64,000 nt of DNA, from NCBI GenBank assembly GCA_963556145.1, contig OY744463.1, positions 7,068,001 to 7,132,000 on the forward strand. Direction: 5' to 3'. Origin of the DNA: Hygrocybe punicea. Lineage: Eukaryota; Basidiomycota; Agaricomycetes; Agaricales; Hygrophoraceae. The notes beneath the pieces are model-generated. The model was not told the DNA's origin, did not search any database, and was given only the letters and a program-made list of their open reading frames with translations. Both the position numbers and the translations under genes were made by a program. Of this stretch, positions 58,302-64,000 are shown piece after piece (positions within the stretch are counted from its first letter, which is position 1; every line of letters begins with the position of its first letter).

Positions 58302-60058
58302 TTTTTGGTTCGTATCTTAGAAAAAGTTTGTATTCGGTCAAGCAATGTACTGGTGGTGCTTTAACGAACGCGGAATCTTGTAGTCCGATGCTTGCATTTA
58401 TTTCAGCCAGGCGCAACGACTCCTACTCGTGGTTTACTATTGCAGCCGTTGGACAATATGACCTGCTATTCAAATATTAATGGAGATATCATGTTCTCAC
58501 GCATGTTGACGGTGTGTGCATTTGCTAACCCCTCCGCTGTATACTGCACCCCCATCGACTAGACCCAGTCCCTTTGGCCCGCACCCATCTTTCTCTGGCA
58601 CCCCACCTTTTGTCAACATATCCACCCACCGAACACGCTCTTTCCGCCGCCCAACCCGCCCAACCACGTGTAACAGGGTCTATTAAAAAAGTACGAAGTA
58701 CGGTGGAGCTTTATGGCAACAGCCTGAGCGCCCATCGTTTCTAGAAAGATATTTCAGGTCTGATAGGTTTGAGTTCAAGCCCACCCCCCACACGTATGAC
58801 GCCATTAATATCGTGTGCGTGTTACCCCGTTATAAATTCAGCGCAACCTTGTCCGTTCAAAGTTACGTCTTCTCACCTGTTTAAACCCCCAACTTTTTTT
58901 AACAAGTTCCCACACCAGCTACCGCCAAAAAAAAAAAAAAAAGCCCCTCTCTCGACATGTTGTTGCTCAAGGAACATTCCATTCTTCTCGCTCTTACCAT
59001 GCTCCCCGCCGTTGCTCCAGCCGCCGCCGCCGCCGCCGCCCCTCCACCCAGATTCTGGATCACCGAGTGTCGAAGAACCCCAGTTTCGCCACCGTGGTAT
59101 ATACCCCACGTTAGACTGTCCGCGGCACATGTGTGGATGCAACAGCAACGTGTAATTCTTGCGAGAATGTCGCGGATACGAATTTATGCAGATCCCAAGG
59201 GTGTCACTGCGTCTTGATATTTGCAGACCCCGCCGGATGAGTTCGAAGGAGGGGACGATGACGATGGCGATGACGATGACGATTACTTCCAAGACAAACA
59301 AATTCGTCTCGAGTGGGCTTCTTGAAGCATTCGATAGATTACGCAGTACGTTATCCCCCTTTCAGCTATATCGAACGACTTTGCTCATGCATCTTTCGTA
59401 GTTGCTTGCTCGCGACCCGAAAGCTGAGCAGAAACAACAGTTGGGATTCCATAGTTATCTTTGAATGTCTAAGATGACTGTTTTTCTTTCTGTCTGAATT
59501 TACTTCTCCGTCCAGGCCTGTTGCGATCGTTGTTGAATAACGTTGAATTTCTATTCCTTTTTATTATTGTCTCACATTTGCGTGTAAAGACCAAGAAATT
59601 GGTGACAGACAGCATCCCCGTCGCGTTTACAATTTGAACCAACATTTACCCCCGCTTGTAACCCTCTGTGTCATCCTTCAAGCCAGCTCAAAGTTAACCC
59701 ACTGTGTATAATTCAAATAGGCCGACGACGTGGAGAACTTGGGGTATCAAAGTCTAGAATTAGAATAAAAGCAATCAGCACTACTGCTGGTAGAAATGCG
59801 TACTAGACACTCGAATGACATACTGGCGACTGAATTCAACGAAGCGTTCGGTCCATGTGTATTGACAGAGCTGTGTCTAAAAATGAAATGTTTACATTGA
59901 AATATCATACAGAGGGAATTCGCACATAGTAGTACCAACTATCGTCATCTGGGAATTCTGGCAAGGCATTTTCGGGTCCGTGTAACGGTGCACGGATGCG
60001 CTGTGCACGGCCAGTGACAACAGTGAGCAGAGCCAAAAAAAAAAAAAAAACACAGCAT
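58302..60058. other. 1.75-kb stretch without a supported gene
   Basis: Contains two long poly-A runs (about 58928-58943 and 60035-60050), an Ala/Pro-coding GCC/CCG tract (about 59015-59045), and a 60-bp GATGAC run that would encode an acidic stretch (about 59255-59285). A frame from ATG 58957 begins like a signal peptide (LLLKEHSILLALTMLPAVAPAAAAA) but becomes arbitrary after 35 residues. A short spliced gene here is possible but could not be built. Confidence 0.35.
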
Positions 60059-62227
60059 TCATAACATCCTTACACGAGGAACAATGGTGTGCGTTTGCTT
60101 GCGGATTAAATTTGTTTTGCGAAGTATGCCATTCAACTTCTTCTTTCCCAGAAAATTTATAAACGGTCGAGAGTTGTCGTAAATAGCTTGGGCATCGTTT
60201 GAACACTGGGTTGCCATCCGAAGGATGCCATCTGTCCCAAAATCAGAAATGATCTGCTGGCTGTGGTTTGATGCATCTAAACATACCCATAGCAGAGACA
60301 AGGCCACTTCCTGTGTTCATCCGCAGTGGTTGACACTTTTTGGAGATTGCAATGTAGTCAACAAGTGCGGTGAGTCAGGAATCCTCCCATCCTCACCTTG
60401 CCTTCCTTGACGAGACGATTAAAAAGTTCTGCAAACACCTCTTCGCCAGCATTTGACACGTCGCCGTCAGGTTGACATAGAGCGACCCAGTTCATAAAGT
60501 ATCCGAGGATGACTGCAGAATCATTCTCCGCCAAGAGAGGGGCCCAGGCGGTCAAAACGCTTTCGATACCAACGTAATTGTCGTCCATGATGTTAGACAC
60601 CTCGATGCGATCAAAACGGATCGATGCTGGTATAAACGGTGCCAACTCTTTGTCCAGAATTAGGCCAGCAAGTATAATAGCATCGAAGGCAGAGACATGG
60701 AAACAGATCTGGGATTGCTGGATGCGCTCTGCGAATAGACGCAGCTGGTCAGAGACGTAGAAATAGAGACACCCATAGATGTCTTCGGGTCGAGCACCAT
60801 GGGCCTTCCCTCCCTCAATTACAACATTAAGGCTACAAGAACAATCAGGAGAACATAGCAAACCAAATCTTGAAGAAAAAAAAGGGCTCACTCCCAGCCT
60901 TCGAGAGGATCCGCATAGTCAGTTTGTAACCACTCCCCACTGGGGGAAAATAACGAGAGGTTTGGTGAATTGAAATGAGCATTAGGTGCCCCAAACGGGA
61001 GTACGAGCCCAAATCGACGATATTCCTGGAATGCTAAACGGTGGGAAGGTCGCAATTGCGAATACATTCTCTCCCTGAAGTCTTGGCGCGATGATGCGGT
61101 TCGAACCCGATTGTATTCATCTTGTGCCTCGTTCATTGAAATGGATCGTGAAATGAAATGCTTGAGGATTTCAAAGCATCCCTGCGGAATGTAAACAGAT
61201 AACGCTGAACGCGGACCCAGTGGAACGGGAATGCCTTGCCCCTTCTCCATCATACGCTCCAAAAATAACGTCAGCGCCACTGAGATCTGCAGGTGGTATT
61301 CCGCGGGCATGAACACAGAATACCAAAAATGGAGAGCGATATCAGCGGCCATGACCTTGTCGGAGATACTCCCTAGAATGATGAGGAGGACGATGTTTCG
61401 GCAAACTGTCGGAGTTGATAGATCATTGATGATGATAGTAAGGTTCCCGGAATAGTTAGACGGCAGAGCATTGGTAGTGAGAATGACATGGCGCAAATCT
61501 CCAGACGCTGGAGTCGAAATGAGCATGCCGAAGCAACCACCAACAGTATGTATGATACGTGCCGACGAAAGCAAGAGAGAAATCCTTCGCAGCGTCATTC
61601 TCGTTCTCGGAAAGATTGATGACATCCATGGCGGGCATATTTCCCCATCTTCGACGAGAGCACAGTTAATGGGATTGGGTTAGGTCTAATTCAATGGTAT
61701 CTCACAATGCAATGCCATTAGAGAACGGGTCTTGTCTGCTTCGGGTAAAATCCTCGAGCGGCGTCTTACTAGAGTTCAAGAGAAATGAAGGCAGACGTCG
61801 TTCAGCAATGTAGCTTGGTTGCCATTCGTCGGATCGGATCTTATTCTTGCAGTCTGCGGAAAATAAGTAGTCAACGGCTGAATCCACTAGGCTGCTAGTG
61901 ACCCGTGTCTCGTCTCACCGATTTTATGGGTACGCCAGTGTACATTCTGACATTTCTATAATAACGCCAAAGTGGTGAGAGGGTTCGCTTGCTATAGCTG
62001 CCAGAAATGCCGTTACAAGGTGCAACAACTTGAATATGCACCTTCGAACAGTATGAAACCAGTTTGCATGCGCTGCACGCCCTTGTACCTGGATCCGGAC
62101 ATGCTTTGTACTTCCCAACTTCAACATTTGCGCAGGGCAGCCTTTCGAAAGGAAGGAATCTCGGCTTCGCATTTCGAGCAGTCGCGATCAATGAATCCCG
62201 GCAGTACTGGAAGTGTTCTGAGTCCAT
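60059..62227 (-). CDS. MYND-type zinc-finger protein
   Basis: Exons 62227-62042, 61955-61919, 61853-61706, 61648 to about 61580, about 61506-60892, 60832-60397 and 60310-60059. The first three together encode a complete MYND finger ([26 protein letters not shown], split here only for description across two introns). The larger rest is helical, with no enzymatic motif. It includes LWGNMPAMDVINLSENE, a LLIILGSI ... AADIALHFWYSVFMP block and a C-terminal ILRMATQCSNDAQAI helix. Many Agaricomycete MYND proteins share this layout, and their role is unknown. MYND fingers usually mediate protein-protein contacts with proline-rich partners. The border between exons 4 and 5 is not resolved. The ATG at 62227 was taken because the longer frame upstream has only a GTG. 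Confidence 0.75.
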
Positions 62228-62855
62228 GGCGAATATCGTGATGATCGGATTGGGAGGGAAGGGTGCCACGATGTAAGGATCCCTTTAAGCTTTTGCCACA
62301 GCTATCTCTGGCTGCGGACGACATAAATGGGCGAAATATGGAACAACTTGAAGGTAAACACTGAAACAGAAGGTGGTGAGCTCGAGATATCTCACAAGAT
62401 GGTGGACCCTACATGATGAGCAGTGATTCGAAGAACATTTCTACTGCATTGGCCGGTACATGTCAGTGTGGTCTCCGAAAGTCACGTACAGGACAATAAC
62501 AGGCTGCGTATAAACATGTGTATTGTTTACAAGCCGAGAACAAACCACTACTTACACTAAGTCATAGTAGTCATCGCACAGAAAGGTCAATGCCAGTGTA
62601 ACCTGAATATGTCCAACTCGAAGCTGTTATGACCGCGACAGTAAAGTCTTGTCCAAGCTCTCAAACCCCAGAGAGAGTAAAAGCACCCCCTTTTAGAACC
62701 GAAAACGCTTTTTTGAGCCAAGTTTCACGAACGAGACGAACGAGACAAAGTTGGGAAATTCATTTTGCGAAAGACCGTGATCATGTTCAACATGCACTGC
62801 TGAGTCTGATACACCATTCTGAAAGATGATCGAAGTGGGGTCAGATGTGCACGGG
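62228..62855. other. Intergenic
   Basis: No gene seen between the MYND gene's 5' end and the 3' end of the membrane gene. Confidence 0.45.
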
Positions 62856-64000
62856 TTACGATGATATATAGAGGGGATTAACCTTTTCTCCAGCTCCTGC
62901 TGAGAGGCTGGTGAACGGGGATATATGTATCGACACAAGATCAGCACGGGCACTTCGAAAATCTTCCCTTGCATTCAAGCTAAGTACCGAAATGAGAGAG
63001 AGATCAAAAATGATTTTTTTAGTTCTCCGGGTTTGAGATTGATAATAGTCAGACAACATACGAGGCCAGGTAACAGCAGAAATGAACTTGACAGAAAAAA
63101 AGTGATCAGCCGTTAATAATCTTTCAGGATCAACCCAGCACGCACCTTTGGTAAGGAGCCAAACCAAAAGATGGGAAACACCGGAGAGCCTATACGATTG
63201 GCACTAAAACTATTTTCAAACCTTCCTGCATCATGCAAATCACCCATGCTTGTTGCTCACCAACGTGGTTATTGCGGCTGTGAAGAGACTGCAGGGACAC
63301 ACGTAATGAGACTTGCGAGGTCAATCTGGGGAACAAAAAGGAACCCTACACGACGATCAAACCTTGTTTCCAGCCAGTAGTCAGATGAACATGTCAGGTT
63401 GATAAAAAATGTTAGGGAGAACCCACCGGTATTGACAGAGTATAGTATCAGGGTGTGAATAATCGAGTTTGTCCTGCACAAGGAATTGCCTTTAAGATCC
63501 AAACTGTGCACAAGCCAACCAAGACGACATACTTGGGAAAATAGCCTCGTGATTTATAGAGGTAGTAGCATATCGAAATAGCGATACAGAATTCCACAAC
63601 AGTCAGTGAAGAGAACACCAACGTTACACCCAACCGATAAACCGTCGGATCAGTAAGATTCTTGTGCGTGGCGCTATGTGGAGAATCGTATGGGTCAAGA
63701 TTTTTAGATCAAGCTGCCAGTGCGTTATCGAAAATACCGACATTACAGCGGCGAGATCTGCAGTTGTGATTAGCAATTTCAATGTCTATTTCAGGAAATG
63801 ATACGACATACATTCCACACATGCTAATGAAAGAAAATGGCATATTTTTACATCAGCCTTGGCACCAGAAGGGAAAAGCGATGTTGGAGAGGTTTCACAC
63901 ACCCAGTGAATAGATAGATAGGATCGTCTGTCGACATATAAGAAGCAAAGCATCTGCATCGGTGAGTTCACTCACCAAGAAGGCGGTTAATGGCTTGTTC
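62856..64000 (-). CDS. DUF6534-like multi-pass membrane protein, 5' end outside window
   Basis: Minus-strand exons with the phrases typical of this fungal family: a helix ending VTLVFSSLTVVEFCIAISICYYLYKSR (about 63625-63540), a 53-nt intron (GTATGT...TGCAG), TNSIIHTLILYSVNTG (about 63480-63430), and a final exon starting LNAREDFRS that ends at 62856. The family has about seven membrane helices and no known function. Expansions in Agaricomycetes are common. The first helices would lie near or beyond the right edge. Blocks at 63970-63790 may be earlier exons. The exon between 63410 and 62995 could not be defined and may be broken. Confidence 0.5.

Overview
The window is a piece of a filamentous basidiomycete genome, most likely an Agaricomycete. 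The signs are very short spliceosomal introns (mostly 47-60 nt) interrupting nearly every gene, compact and often divergent gene pairs, and protein families that fit mushroom-forming fungi (small G-domain proteins, BTB and F-box proteins, a DUF6534-like membrane protein, a Ngaro-type tyrosine-recombinase retroelement). I cannot name the species.

The window splits into two compartments. Bases 1 to about 17,900 are repeat-dominated. They hold the 3'-truncated end of an unidentified spliced gene (1-816), a nest of non-autonomous hAT-like DNA transposons (two with perfect 8-bp target duplications, 2024-3159 and 5080-5926, plus truncated relatives), a 192-bp TA-flanked hairpin MITE (4319-4510), two inverted LTR-like retroelement fragments (about 8329-9171 and 9793-10677), a complete but decayed 5.4-kb Ngaro-like retrotransposon with split direct repeats A1-ORFs-B1-A2-B2 (11586-16988), and, 17 bp downstream of it, an 849-bp palindromic element with 410-bp arms (17006-17854).

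Bases 20,659 to 64,000 are gene-dense and conserved. In order: TRAPP subunit Trs33 (-) divergent from the N-recognin E3 ligase UBR1 (+); a BTB protein (+); a tandem G-domain protein (-) facing a frameshifted G-domain gene (+); mitochondrial glutamyl-tRNA synthetase (-); an unidentified membrane protein (-); a 900-residue fungal protein with an N-terminal helical domain and a Cys/His cluster (+); a secreted, probably GPI-anchored GH13 alpha-amylase (+); COP9 signalosome subunit 7 (-); Rgp1 (+); a PSP1-domain protein (+); APC11 (-) divergent from ATG14 (+); a MIF4G-like protein (-) divergent from an F-box protein (+); a small lysine-rich secreted protein (+); a SAM methyltransferase (+); a MYND-finger protein (-); and a DUF6534-like membrane protein (-) running off the right edge. 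Between the compartments, 17,855-20,658 holds open frames I cannot assign.

Functionally these are mostly unrelated housekeeping genes. Several belong to ubiquitin/proteolysis (UBR1, CSN7, APC11, F-box, BTB) and several to Golgi/endosome/autophagy traffic (Trs33, Rgp1, ATG14), but nothing shows co-regulation. For most conserved genes the exon lengths given sum to an intact reading frame, which I used as the check on each splice model.
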